From the NCBI GenBank assembly GCA_016938235.1, contig JAFGVA010000021.1, positions 1 to 57,846 of the forward strand: a DNA stretch of 57,846 nt. Reading direction: 5' to 3'. Source of the DNA: Bacteroidales bacterium (GTDB taxonomy: Bacteria > Bacteroidota > Bacteroidia > Bacteroidales > UBA10428). Positions 8,101 to 16,637 of this stretch are shown piece after piece (within the stretch, counting starts at the first letter, position 1; each line of letters starts with the position of its first letter). A program made the position numbers and the translations under genes. Below the pieces are notes generated by a model. It was not told the origin of the DNA. It was given only the letters and a program-made list of their open reading frames with translations, and did no database searches.

Positions 8101-10903
8101 TGAAAGGTTAGATACCTGTTCAATATACCATACTAAGAAATTCGCCTATGATAAATATTATCAAATAGAAGAAGGAAGTAATTCTTATAAAGCAAAAGTG
8201 ACATTTGATTATAATTTGTATCAAGCAACTTGTAATGAAGCTAATCCTTCAGTAATTGAGTTCTTTGTATATGGCATAATTCAGAAAAGCAGAAAATTAG
8301 GAGGTGGAATACGAGCTCAAAAAATCTCTATCTCAGATGGTGTGAAAGTTACAAATTCCGTGAGTTATCAATATACTCAACCAAACAATAGCTCAGTTTC
8401 ATCTGGTGTCACTACTTATGCCCCATCAACAATGGGATATGAACAATTTATACCTTATGTCAGGGAATTACCTGGCCCTAAAGTTAATTATCAATATGTT
8501 TCTGTGATAAAGAATAGCCATAAACCAGATGCACAAACTAAAACGGTATATGAGTTTATAGTGCCTAAAAAATCTGATTATAGTGCAAACTTCGAATTTT
8601 CTCTTCAGTCTAATGACCCAGAAGTATCAGAAATTCTTAAAATAGAAAATAAGCAACCAATTAAAGATTATTTGGGGGAGGGTTCTTATTCGTTAAATGA
8701 TTTACAAACTTCAGATTATATCATGTATGGAAGAAGTTCCATAGAGCATAACAATTCAAATATTATTGGCGCTGTAAAAAAGACTGAATTATTTAATACA
8801 TACAACGATTTGATGAGTTCTTCGGAATATACCTATTCAAACCAGATATCGCATGGCTATAAGAATCAAACTTTTGTAGAAGGTAAAGTTTTTAGAAAAT
8901 GGTCAAATTGTCCAACACATCGCTGCGGCTTATTTTTTTTCTTGGAAGAATGTGATGATGTATGTGAAACCGCTATAGATACTTTTTATATTACTTCATT
9001 CTCTAAAATTAACTATCCAATAAATATGGTGAATCAAATTGATAAGTCAAATGATAACATTATTTATACTTACTATGAAGATTTTGATGCCTTTAATGGT
9101 AATGCCCGTATGGTTAGGACTGTTAACGGTAGTAATGTTATAGAAACATATAGTTTGCCAGCTTATGAAATTGATGCTTACTCAAATATGTCTTCAAAAG
9201 CTATAGCTTCAACAAATGTTAATATGCTTTCTCAGAACGCAGCAACAATAACAACTAAAAATGAAAAAGTAATTAATACTTCAATTATTACCTGGAAAGG
9301 AGACTGGAATAACTACATAGAATTTAATACTTCAGGTACTTCGAATGAGTTTGAATATAACGGCAACGATGGTGATAAACAGATCTGGCGTAAACACAAA
9401 ACCTTTGTTTGGAGTGGTAAACCAGCGAATGATGGAACTTACGGCCAGGATTTTTATGATGGCAACTTTGACAATATAGACTACTTAAAGCAGAATTGGA
9501 ATACGCTGTTTAGTGGTAGCGAATATGGCAATTGGATAAAATCAAGCGAAGTGGTTCGTTACGATCATTTTTCTACCCCGGTAGAGGTAACCGATATTAA
9601 TGGCGATTTTGCAGCAACAAAAAAAGATGCAAATAATGTATATACCATAGCCTCAGCAGCGAATTCGAGCCTTACAAGTTTTGCAGCAACAAGTTTTGAG
9701 GATAATAAACTACTTTCTGGCAATTACTATCATGTAGGTAGTAATATTATAAGAAATAGCTACGGTAGTCGTATTTCCGACAGTAAGGCACATACGGGGG
9801 GGGGGTGCCTTGAATTAATACCTGGCATAGATGCGTGTAACTACCTGGCAAAAGCCACTAATGTACTGAAGGGACAAAAATATAGGGTGTCACTTTGGGT
9901 CGATAAAGGAAACGAAGATAATGTGGACATAAACATCAAGTTCGATAATGTTGATCAGGCATTTGAGAAAGAGGTTGTAGGAACCTTTGGACTTTGGACA
10001 CAGCTTATTCTGGATTTTGATTTTCCCGTAAACAAATCGTCCTTTGATGTTGTAGTTAAAGGAGTAAATGAAACCTGCTATATCGACGATTTCAGGGTAA
10101 GCCCTTACAATGCTGCAGTTACTGCGTATACCTATGATAACGCAGGTAATGTTACCGCAATTCTAAACAACGATAATTTTGCTACTAAATACGAATACGA
10201 TGCAGCTGGAAGGCTTATTAATACCATGGTAGAGAAACCGGAAGGTTTTGTAAGGGTTTCAAATTACAAGTATAACTTTGCTGAGCAGTTTAGTGTTGAT
10301 CCGAATTACATAGAGGTACCTGTTGAGGGATTAAGCCATGCAACAATTTTCCTTACAACAGAAAACCCCGGTTGGGATCTGTATAATAACTCATTGCCAA
10401 ACTGGATTCACGAAATAGGCAGAAACTCAACAAGGTATTTATTTAGCGTTGATATGGCTAATTGTGGTTCAGACAGGAGTTATCAGCTTATTTTCAACTC
10501 TGTTGTCAATGAAAAGGCAAATGTAATTATTAAACAGGAACCAAGGTCTGAAAATTCAATTATGGTTAAATACCCGTCAGAGAATATGAAAATAAAAATT
10601 GATGAGGCATTTAATATTATATGGTATAGCTGTGGCGCTCAAGATGTTAAAATTGAATTATTCACTATGACAAGTAAAGAGGACTTAGGAGCACTTGAAC
10701 AAGTTCTGGTTCCGGCAACCTATTCAAATAGTTCAGGTCAACTATCAATGCTTTATACTATTGGTTGTATGTATAATGATCCGATTAATGATTGTTTGCC
10801 AGCGGGCTGGCGTAATAGGTATTACAAAATCAGAATTTCTGATGTAAGCGACCCAGCAGTTTATGGCGAAAGCGGAATCTTCAAAATAATTGATAATGAA
10901 TAG
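5168..10903 (+). CDS. Giant RHS/YD-repeat-type secreted protein with BACON and Kre9-like domains
   Basis: A 1911-residue protein with a signal peptide (cleavage near residue 24). The N-terminal region matches the start of Bacteroidota RHS/SpvB-like proteins: IDGDVTYNIPI, PISLFYQAGIQVEQEASW, VGLGWNINSGAINR. A long AT-rich variable middle follows. Then come a carbohydrate-binding-like jelly-roll (about 1507-1650), two YD repeats (TYDNAGNVTAI, KYEYDAAGRLINT; about 1655-1685), a BACON-like domain (about 1700-1785) and a Kre9/KNH-type Ig domain (about 1795-1905). There is no polymorphic toxin tip after the YD repeats and no clear type IX C-terminal signal. Codon use becomes less AT-rich after about 9400, suggesting a mosaic. 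A run of ten G's interrupts the coding sequence at 9796. Surface adhesion or glycan binding is the likeliest role. Confidence 0.8.
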   Translation: MNKSFSTIVFIFVSQFIFINLSGQSTIQAPEYTSFEPVDAANMVNLIDGDVTYNIPIMYVPSKSNGFPISLFYQAGIQVEQEASWVGLGWNINSGAINRFVNAFPDDWNEKYINRVSYIDGFVQESNSFNFKSFATGGASVGVSWGYSKSLYNYESFVNYSVGYDGASFSAGTNGFGIGFDFYEINGVSFSADIGYDTKNNKFSYGVSSTIDESGLGIGLSNEGTSVSCMGVSLSNTKSGVGFGTPIGGFNLLSNSLHSSNMRTRGSGFTIPIPIPWARSLITYSHMRYESYIYKTSTTNAFGILYSGNAILNFSNRDQVGLQKRDRAMDAYANPFNVEKYRDSKINENSNCLTHAAYDAYVVSSQGINGSISPFISGINNLNKEGVILKYRDSDERPFDEDEGLYYCNFPNTNNYGTSSMHFYFNGERTGYRNSGSPEIVLGSVTNLLMDGVSFEDYSNIHAKDGSYFNTLNNRHASDNFVKWFTNDQIRSGAANSYGFIDDESMILARTNSADEEYKKFFDPDGIGGFMITAIDGKTYYYSIPVYNFETFNITERTDKMEVFMDRQPSKYAYTWLLTAITGPDYIDINNNGLDDDDYGFWIKFNHGKWSDGYIWRNPYSGYNMNKDGIHGSYSIGRKQLYYLNSIESNTHIAYFIKSLRDDALGTSDFTKTVKRDKEYVFSPYHVDLIPCGITNYIWFEGEAVLTYTIPEKTKKLKLDKIVLLSKADGLNISPSLGEELVSSEGGDLYYSDLDNLSSNFVGINGGLDNLDPCIANRIKDKFGHSETRDFVQYYSDNVIDINDIETYGESVIRSKSLNTKEFSYNYSLCESSQSSGSSNKGKLTLTAVNNLSKGGMDLVPPTSFEYYIDGNNNYSSELADDWGFHKDLPWQWSLKSITNELGSEILIDYESDDYATEAVFNGIVEELNPDNFSTHLSNDIIVVEFDLPDGSQYSDYFETNKKYLVKAEIEFNYTTYDERLDTCSIYHTKKFAYDKYYQIEEGSNSYKAKVTFDYNLYQATCNEANPSVIEFFVYGIIQKSRKLGGGIRAQKISISDGVKVTNSVSYQYTQPNNSSVSSGVTTYAPSTMGYEQFIPYVRELPGPKVNYQYVSVIKNSHKPDAQTKTVYEFIVPKKSDYSANFEFSLQSNDPEVSEILKIENKQPIKDYLGEGSYSLNDLQTSDYIMYGRSSIEHNNSNIIGAVKKTELFNTYNDLMSSSEYTYSNQISHGYKNQTFVEGKVFRKWSNCPTHRCGLFFFLEECDDVCETAIDTFYITSFSKINYPINMVNQIDKSNDNIIYTYYEDFDAFNGNARMVRTVNGSNVIETYSLPAYEIDAYSNMSSKAIASTNVNMLSQNAATITTKNEKVINTSIITWKGDWNNYIEFNTSGTSNEFEYNGNDGDKQIWRKHKTFVWSGKPANDGTYGQDFYDGNFDNIDYLKQNWNTLFSGSEYGNWIKSSEVVRYDHFSTPVEVTDINGDFAATKKDANNVYTIASAANSSLTSFAATSFEDNKLLSGNYYHVGSNIIRNSYGSRISDSKAHTGGGCLELIPGIDACNYLAKATNVLKGQKYRVSLWVDKGNEDNVDINIKFDNVDQAFEKEVVGTFGLWTQLILDFDFPVNKSSFDVVVKGVNETCYIDDFRVSPYNAAVTAYTYDNAGNVTAILNNDNFATKYEYDAAGRLINTMVEKPEGFVRVSNYKYNFAEQFSVDPNYIEVPVEGLSHATIFLTTENPGWDLYNNSLPNWIHEIGRNSTRYLFSVDMANCGSDRSYQLIFNSVVNEKANVIIKQEPRSENSIMVKYPSENMKIKIDEAFNIIWYSCGAQDVKIELFTMTSKEDLGALEQVLVPATYSNSSGQLSMLYTIGCMYNDPINDCLPAGWRNRYYKIRISDVSDPAVYGESGIFKIIDNE
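9796..9805. repeat. Homopolymeric G10 tract inside the RHS-like gene
   Basis: Ten consecutive G's encode the end of a Thr codon and three Gly codons (residues ~1543-1546) in the carbohydrate-binding-like domain. Gain or loss of one base would remove about the last 365 residues, including the YD repeats, BACON and Kre9-like domains. It is the longest G run noticed in this AT-rich window. Confidence 0.9.
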
Positions 10904-10915
10904 AACAATTTAGTT

Positions 10916-12049
10916 GTGCTTAAAAACTTTTTAATATGTGTTTTACTCATTAACTGTTTGTTTTCGTGCAGGAATGCTGAAAAGAAGCAGACAATACCCG
11001 AAAGTAAAGCTTCAGAGTTTTCGGAGTTTCCGTTTAAGAAGGGCATTAATATGAGTCACTGGCTCTCACAAACTACTGCCCGAGGCGAGGAAAGAAAACA
11101 GGTAATGATCGAGAACGATTTTGGTTTTCTTGCTTTCCTGGGATACGACCACATAAGGTTACCCATAGACGAGGAGCAACTTTTCTTCGAGAACGGCGAG
11201 AAAGATCCCGAAGCCTGGATATTGGTGCATAATGCCATTAACTGGTGCAAGAAATACAACCTACGTATTATTCTTGATTTGCATATTATAAGGTCGCACG
11301 ATTTTTTAAAGGAGAATAATCCGCTCTTTACCAGCAAAGAAGCCTTAGAAGACTTTGTAAATATCTGGAGAAAAATATCCGAAGAGTTTTCGAGATACCC
11401 CAAAGATTTAGTTGCTTACGAACTCCTAAACGAGGCTGTTGCTGAAGACCCTGCTGATTGGAACAATGTAATAGCCTATGCTGTAAAGGAAATAAGAAAG
11501 CTTGAACCTGAACGAAAACTCATTATTGGTTCAAACCAATGGCAGTCTGTAAATACTTTCAATGACCTGGCTATACCCGATGACGCAAACCTTATTCTGA
11601 GCTTTCACTTTTACAAGCCCCACCCATTTACTCACTACAGGGCTCATTGGGACAAGTTGGCTAATTATTCTGGCCCTGTAAAATACCCGGGCGAGGTTGT
11701 GAGTAAGGCAGATTTTAATGCCCAACCCGAAGAACTTAAAAAAGTACTTGAAGAACATATGGGCAACTATAATGCAGACACCCTTGAATACGAAGTACTA
11801 AAAGCGGTTAAGGTTGCCAAAGAACATAATCTGCCTTTATATTGCGGCGAGTTTGGAGCACTTCCAACAGTAGACCGGGAGCAACGCCTGCAATGGTATA
11901 CCGATGTGGTTTCAATTTTTGATAAGCACAACATTGCCTGGGCAAACTGGGACTTTAAAGGCGGTTTTGCCATATTCAATTTTCAAACTGGTTACCCCGA
12001 TTGCGAACTTATTAAAGCTTTGCTGGGAAATTGTGCTTTGGAGGAATAG
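10916..12049 (+). CDS. Glycoside hydrolase family 5 (endoglucanase/mannanase-like) lipoprotein
   Basis: A 377-residue lipoprotein. Starting from GTG at 10916 gives a short signal ending LFSC with the lipidated Cys at 18; no ATG would keep that signal. The catalytic domain shows the GH5 layout: KKGINMSHW at the start, DHIRLP (78-83), IILDLH (118-123), acid/base Glu173 in ELLNEAV, SFHFYKPHPF (229-238), nucleophile Glu312 in CGEFGA, and WANWDFKGGF near the end. GH5 enzymes cleave beta-1,4-linked glucans or mannans by retention; the exact substrate is not decidable from sequence. It lies 12 nt after the giant RHS-like gene and is probably co-transcribed, exposed on the outer membrane or facing the periplasm. 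Confidence 0.88.
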   Translation: MLKNFLICVLLINCLFSCRNAEKKQTIPESKASEFSEFPFKKGINMSHWLSQTTARGEERKQVMIENDFGFLAFLGYDHIRLPIDEEQLFFENGEKDPEAWILVHNAINWCKKYNLRIILDLHIIRSHDFLKENNPLFTSKEALEDFVNIWRKISEEFSRYPKDLVAYELLNEAVAEDPADWNNVIAYAVKEIRKLEPERKLIIGSNQWQSVNTFNDLAIPDDANLILSFHFYKPHPFTHYRAHWDKLANYSGPVKYPGEVVSKADFNAQPEELKKVLEEHMGNYNADTLEYEVLKAVKVAKEHNLPLYCGEFGALPTVDREQRLQWYTDVVSIFDKHNIAWANWDFKGGFAIFNFQTGYPDCELIKALLGNCALEE

Positions 12050-12690
12050 ATGTTTATCAGTAGATAAAATCGTTTCTTTAAAGTGTTGCTGGGAGATATT
12101 TCGCAATTAATTGATTATCATCTTCCCGATGTGCTTCGGGACTCGGTGTGAAGGTCAGTTCGAGCGTAGTCGAGAACTTATATTTCTAATGGTTAAATAT
12201 ATGACTCCGCCAAAAGGTTCTTTTTTTCCTAAGGTACACCCTTTTCCCGATCGCAATCGATACCTTGCAGGGGCTAATAAACAGGGATTTCCCTTTCCAT
12301 GAGCGCAGAAGCTGCTCTGCGAAGGTACTAGGGTAGGGGTAAAGAATCAGTATATCGAACTGTTTCAGGACTTAAACTTGATTCATTTCTATACTTTAGT
12401 ACTTATAAACCGGCACCTTTCGACTACGCTCAAAGTGACTGTCAGGTTGTTCCGACAGCTTTACGGGAGAAGTCGAAACCTGGAAACAATAGTGAAGGAA
12501 TAATTATAAAGTTTTTAGGTATATGCTTAAAGCTGGTTTAAATATAGGTGTGTATTAAAAGTGTTTATAAGTAACTGTTTAAGAAAGCCAGATAACCAAA
12601 TCATACCTTATAGACAAGATTTGATACAAAACAGATTAGCAAAAAACAAACAAACACTTATTTTTACGCCAGGATCTCAAAAAAGAAATT
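12050..12690. other. 640-bp intergenic region with an inverted repeat
   Basis: I see no credible gene. An 11-bp core, GAGCGTAGTCG (about 12162-12172), recurs inverted as CGACTACGCTC at 12421-12431 (wider arms 12159-12176 and 12419-12433). The ~275-bp interval between them has the look of a decayed non-autonomous element of the TTCGAGCGTAGTCGAA type widespread in this phylum. Two short open frames (at 12111 and 12561) have neither plausible composition nor start signals. The promoter of the next gene should lie in the last 150 bp, but no convincing box stands out. Confidence 0.45.
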
Positions 12691-14676
12691 ATGCAGCATA
12701 TTATCAAAGTTTTAGGTTTAGTTTTATTATTTACTGCTTGTTCAGGTAAATATCCAAAAGAAGTTCAGGAAGCACTTGATAAAATGAGCCGTTCGAACAA
12801 GCAAAAATTCGAGAAAGTTTTCGATGAATTTAAATCAGATAAACAAAAACTTCAGGCTGCCTATTTAATAGTGGCAAACATAAACGATTTCGGATTTTAT
12901 AAAGGCGATGTTATTGACAGGTACGATGTTGTATTTGATATCCTTGCCCAGAAACCAAGCGATTACAGGTACATACTTCCCTGGTATTCAACCGAAACAA
13001 ACGAATTGTTCGATTCACTGGAGAAAGTTATCGGACCTTTTGATACACGTAATATTTCTTTTGTAAGCGATGCCGATGCTATGACAACGCATTATCTGAT
13101 AACCTACATTAATCAGGCATTTGAAGCATGGCAAAACCCCTGGGCACAAGATGTGTCTTTCGAGGATTTCTGTAATTATGTGTTACCCTACAGAAGTTAT
13201 AACGAAGAGCTTGAGGTATGGCGCCCCATGTTTTTGAAAAAATACAGTTGGATTTACGATTCCGTAAAACCCGGGTTCGACAGAATTGATGTGGCAAAAC
13301 TTTTAAACCGAGATACAGAGTTAACCTATTCAAAAGGATTCGATCGTTATGCAATACCTATTTCTCCCAGCAACCAGTTAAAAGCAGGTTTTGGAAATTG
13401 TTCCGATATTTCAAATCACAAGGCTATGGTTATGCGTTCCTTCGGAATTCCAATGGCAATTGATTATATACCCATTTGGGGCGATGATCATAAATTGCAT
13501 TATTGGAACAGCATAATGGACAAGAACGGCAACTGGGTTAATTTTGAGGAGGCAGCAAAAGATACAAACACCTTTGTTGCCTATAAACATAAATTGTCCA
13601 AAGTTTACCGTAAAACCATATCGAAAAACGAAAAGTGGGCAAAACTTATTGAAGATACTGGTGGCGATATTCCTCCGTTTTTTAAAAACCCAAGAAATAT
13701 TGATGTTACAAGGCAATACGTTGCAGTAAGTGATGTGCAACTTAAACTATCTGATGTGCCAAAACAATACGAAGTATTATATCTATGTGTATTTAACAAT
13801 CATGGATTTACGGCAGTTGATTTTGCCTTTATAGATAAAGAGACTTCATTTGCAACTTTTAAAAATGTTGGAAGGGATTTGCTTTATTTTCCCATGTATT
13901 TTACACGTGGAAAATTCATTCCGGCCTATAAACCATTTAATCTTACTAAAAAGGGTTTTATTCGTTATATAGAACCTCAAGCGGAAAAACAGCAAATGAT
14001 TCTTACCCGAAAATACAATATGCATTACAGGAAGGAAAATTGGCTAAATTGTCTTGTTGGGGGTAAATTTCAAGGGGCAAACCATTCTGATTTTTCAGAT
14101 GCTGTTACTCTTGCAACAATTAGCAAAGTACCTTCTCAGCATTTTGTAAATGTAAGTGTTAATTCTGGAAGAGCATTCAAATATTACAGGTTCCTTTTTA
14201 GCGATAAAGAGCTTGAAATAGTTTACGATGGTGATGGCGCAAGCATTGCAGAAATCGAATTTGTCGATTCAAGAGGCAATGTATTGCAAGGTAAACCGAT
14301 AGGAACACTTGGAAGAAAATACAATACCTATTTACCGGAACTTGCATTCGATGGGAATGTACTCACTTTTTTTGAAGATGCACGTGAACATGAAACCGGT
14401 AAGTGGGTAGGACTGGAGTTGGATAGTCCGAAAGCTTTGTCAAAAATTAGGTATTCAACAAGAAACGACCAAAATAATGTTCAACCGGGAGATACCTATG
14501 AACTTTTATATTGGGATAATGGTAATTTTTATTCAGCAGGTCAGAAACAGGCTGTAGATACTTTGGTATACTTCGATGCTGCCCCGAAAGGAACAGTATA
14601 TTGGCTAAGGGATTTAACACAAGGAACTGAGGAACGCCTTTTTACATATGAAAACAACAAGCAGGTATGGTGGTAA
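12691..14676 (+). CDS. Transglutaminase-like lipoprotein with C-terminal discoidin-like domain
   Basis: A 661-residue lipoprotein with the lipobox Cys at 17 (LLFTACSG). A helical region comes first, then a transglutaminase-like papain-fold core: Cys237 in FGNCSDIS, an SNHKAMVMRSFGIPM helix, and His270 in HYWN. The acidic third member is probably in NWVNFEEA (about 281-288). The last 120 residues look like a galactose-binding/discoidin fold (WVGLELDSPKALSKIRYS, GDTYELLYW, VYWLRDLT, ERLFTYEN). Such proteins may cleave or cross-link peptides or act on glycoproteins; the substrate is unknown. The 3' end overlaps or nearly touches the ligase gene downstream, so the pair is likely one operon and may act together on surface glycans. 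Confidence 0.75.
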   Translation: MQHIIKVLGLVLLFTACSGKYPKEVQEALDKMSRSNKQKFEKVFDEFKSDKQKLQAAYLIVANINDFGFYKGDVIDRYDVVFDILAQKPSDYRYILPWYSTETNELFDSLEKVIGPFDTRNISFVSDADAMTTHYLITYINQAFEAWQNPWAQDVSFEDFCNYVLPYRSYNEELEVWRPMFLKKYSWIYDSVKPGFDRIDVAKLLNRDTELTYSKGFDRYAIPISPSNQLKAGFGNCSDISNHKAMVMRSFGIPMAIDYIPIWGDDHKLHYWNSIMDKNGNWVNFEEAAKDTNTFVAYKHKLSKVYRKTISKNEKWAKLIEDTGGDIPPFFKNPRNIDVTRQYVAVSDVQLKLSDVPKQYEVLYLCVFNNHGFTAVDFAFIDKETSFATFKNVGRDLLYFPMYFTRGKFIPAYKPFNLTKKGFIRYIEPQAEKQQMILTRKYNMHYRKENWLNCLVGGKFQGANHSDFSDAVTLATISKVPSQHFVNVSVNSGRAFKYYRFLFSDKELEIVYDGDGASIAEIEFVDSRGNVLQGKPIGTLGRKYNTYLPELAFDGNVLTFFEDAREHETGKWVGLELDSPKALSKIRYSTRNDQNNVQPGDTYELLYWDNGNFYSAGQKQAVDTLVYFDAAPKGTVYWLRDLTQGTEERLFTYENNKQVWW

Positions 14677-14699
14677 AAAGCAAAAAAAAGGAAGATAGT

Positions 14700-16517
14700 A
14701 TGAAATTGTCAGTTTGGGCATTGGTGTTATCTGTCGTATTCCTGGCATCCTTTGCAACATCAAAGGATTTTACCGATATTTTTATTACGGCGAAGCATTT
14801 CTTTTTTGTTTTTTCATTAATACCTATAGTGGTTTTAATTTTCTTTAAAGAAATAGCCCGTAAATATTCAATAGGATTTAACTTAAAATCAATTGATATT
14901 ATCCTACTTATTTACTTTTTATATATCACAACAAACAGCTTTATCACTTTAGGCAATCCCTTGTTTAATATTCGTTATATAAATGTTTTGCTGCTTTACT
15001 TTCTTTATTTTCTAATAAGATTTTTATCAAGTGTTCCGGATTACCAAAGAAATTTTATTCAAACTGTTTTTGGCGTTTTAATAATACTGGGTGTTATTCA
15101 ACAAATCTATGGAATACTTCAATATACAGGTGTAATTAAAAACCTTCAACTAGAGTTTCGGATTGGGGGCGCTTTCGGTAATCCGGGGCCATATGCAAAC
15201 TTCTTGTCTTTATTCGTTCCAATTTATCTAAGCTATATATTGTTTGGCGAGAAGAAAAATCTAAAATATTTTGCATGGGCCGGACTGGTTCTAAGCCTTA
15301 TTGTTTTGCCATTAACAATGGCACGAACAGCTTGGATAGCATCACTTGTTAGTGTTGTTTATGTGGTTTTACATCAGAAAACTATTTATACGCGTATTAG
15401 TAATTTATTTAATACACTCTATAAAAGAATAATTGCCTTTGTACTTCTGGTTATTATTAGTGTTTCGGCAATCGTTTTTCTTACAAGCTTTAAAGAAGAT
15501 TCTGCTAGCGGTAGACTTTTCATCTGGAAAGTAACTGTTCAGATGATTCTTGATAAACCAATCTTGGGACATGGATTTAATTCATATACGGCTGTGCATA
15601 ACGATTATCAAGCAGATTATTTTAGAGCAAATCCTGACGATACTGAAAATGCTTTTCTTGCAGACGGAATAAATTACGCTTTTAATGAATATCTGCAGAT
15701 AGCCTCCGAAACGGGTTTGATAGGTCTTGCCTTATTCTTGTCGGTTTTTATCTTAATTATACTTAATAAAATCCATCGTAAAAGCGAAGAGCATTCTTTT
15801 GTACATATTGCTTCTGAAGGGCTTTTAATAGCTTTACTTATTGATTCATTTTTCTCATATCCTTTGCAAAATCCTGTAATTTATGCGATATGTTTATTTG
15901 CAGTTGCGGTTCAGGTATCTACCGGTAAAAGTTTGAAAAATTTTAGTTTTAAGGTGAACAAGAAATTATATAAAGGTTTGGCTTTCGTTTTTATTTCTTT
16001 GTTTATAGGCTTTGTTATTCTTTCGTTTAAAAGATACTACGCAGAAAAAGAATGGGTTAAGGCATTTCAATTGGTTAGGGAAAGAAAATACGATGAAGCA
16101 CAAGTAAAATATGCTAAATTGTATCCTGTGATGAAGTACAGTCAGTTCTTTTTATTTAATTATGGGGCTGAGTTGTCTGTAATGGGCAAATACCGTGAAA
16201 GTATAGATGTGTTAGACGAAACCCGCTCAAAATTAAACGATTCTGATTACTGGATATACCGTGGAAACAGTCTTGAAGCTTTGGGAGATTTTGCAAAAGC
16301 TGTTGAATGTTATGAGCAAGCATCGTATATAATGCCGATTAAGTTTTATCCAAAATACAGGATTGCGTTATTGTTCGATAAGCTCGGAGATATAGAAATG
16401 GCCTTGAGCTATGCTCATGAAATAGCCGATATGAAGGTTAAAGTAGAGTCAGATATTGTAAAAAATATCAGGCAGGAAATGGAAACCTATATCGTTGAAC
16501 ATACCGAAGGTTTCTAA
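14700..16517 (+). CDS. Wzy_C O-antigen ligase/polymerase-like membrane protein with TPR tail
   Basis: About 605 residues from the ATG at 14700, which has AAGGAAG just upstream. An ATG at 14667 would add 11 residues and overlap the previous gene by 10 nt. Ten or more membrane helices surround the Wzy_C signature (SGRLFIWKVTVQMILDKP.LGHGFNSY) and a large loop containing NEYLQIASETGLIG. Both are typical of O-antigen ligases, polymerases and the related pilin oligosaccharyltransferases. After the last helix come TPR-like repeats (about residues 440-590: YRESIDVLDE, YWIYRGNSLEALGDFAKAVECYEQAS, MALSYAHEIA). The role is transfer or polymerisation of lipid-linked glycan at the outer face of the inner membrane. 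Its place next to a pseudopilin operon raises the possibility of a pilin-glycosylating enzyme; that is inference. Confidence 0.78.
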   Translation: MKLSVWALVLSVVFLASFATSKDFTDIFITAKHFFFVFSLIPIVVLIFFKEIARKYSIGFNLKSIDIILLIYFLYITTNSFITLGNPLFNIRYINVLLLYFLYFLIRFLSSVPDYQRNFIQTVFGVLIILGVIQQIYGILQYTGVIKNLQLEFRIGGAFGNPGPYANFLSLFVPIYLSYILFGEKKNLKYFAWAGLVLSLIVLPLTMARTAWIASLVSVVYVVLHQKTIYTRISNLFNTLYKRIIAFVLLVIISVSAIVFLTSFKEDSASGRLFIWKVTVQMILDKPILGHGFNSYTAVHNDYQADYFRANPDDTENAFLADGINYAFNEYLQIASETGLIGLALFLSVFILIILNKIHRKSEEHSFVHIASEGLLIALLIDSFFSYPLQNPVIYAICLFAVAVQVSTGKSLKNFSFKVNKKLYKGLAFVFISLFIGFVILSFKRYYAEKEWVKAFQLVRERKYDEAQVKYAKLYPVMKYSQFFLFNYGAELSVMGKYRESIDVLDETRSKLNDSDYWIYRGNSLEALGDFAKAVECYEQASYIMPIKFYPKYRIALLFDKLGDIEMALSYAHEIADMKVKVESDIVKNIRQEMETYIVEHTEGF

Positions 16518-16637
16518 GCGTTACTGGTAGTTTGTTAAAATTGCTAATTTAGAATGAGTTAAGTCTTGTTTTTTTTGTAAAAATCGAAAACAAAATATAT
16601 TTTTCAGATTTTAAATTTCCCAATTAAAAACGATCCT

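Noticed and set aside
5168-10903. Polymorphic toxin with a C-terminal toxin tip, or a T9SS cargo
   Set aside because: The YD repeats are followed by BACON-like and Kre9-like domains, not by a hyperconserved core plus toxin. No immunity gene follows, and no typical type IX C-terminal signal was recognised.
12111-12302. Small open frame in the intergenic gap
   Set aside because: It runs through an inverted repeat, has no plausible ribosome site and has odd composition. A second frame at 12561-12749 overlaps the true start of the transglutaminase-like gene.
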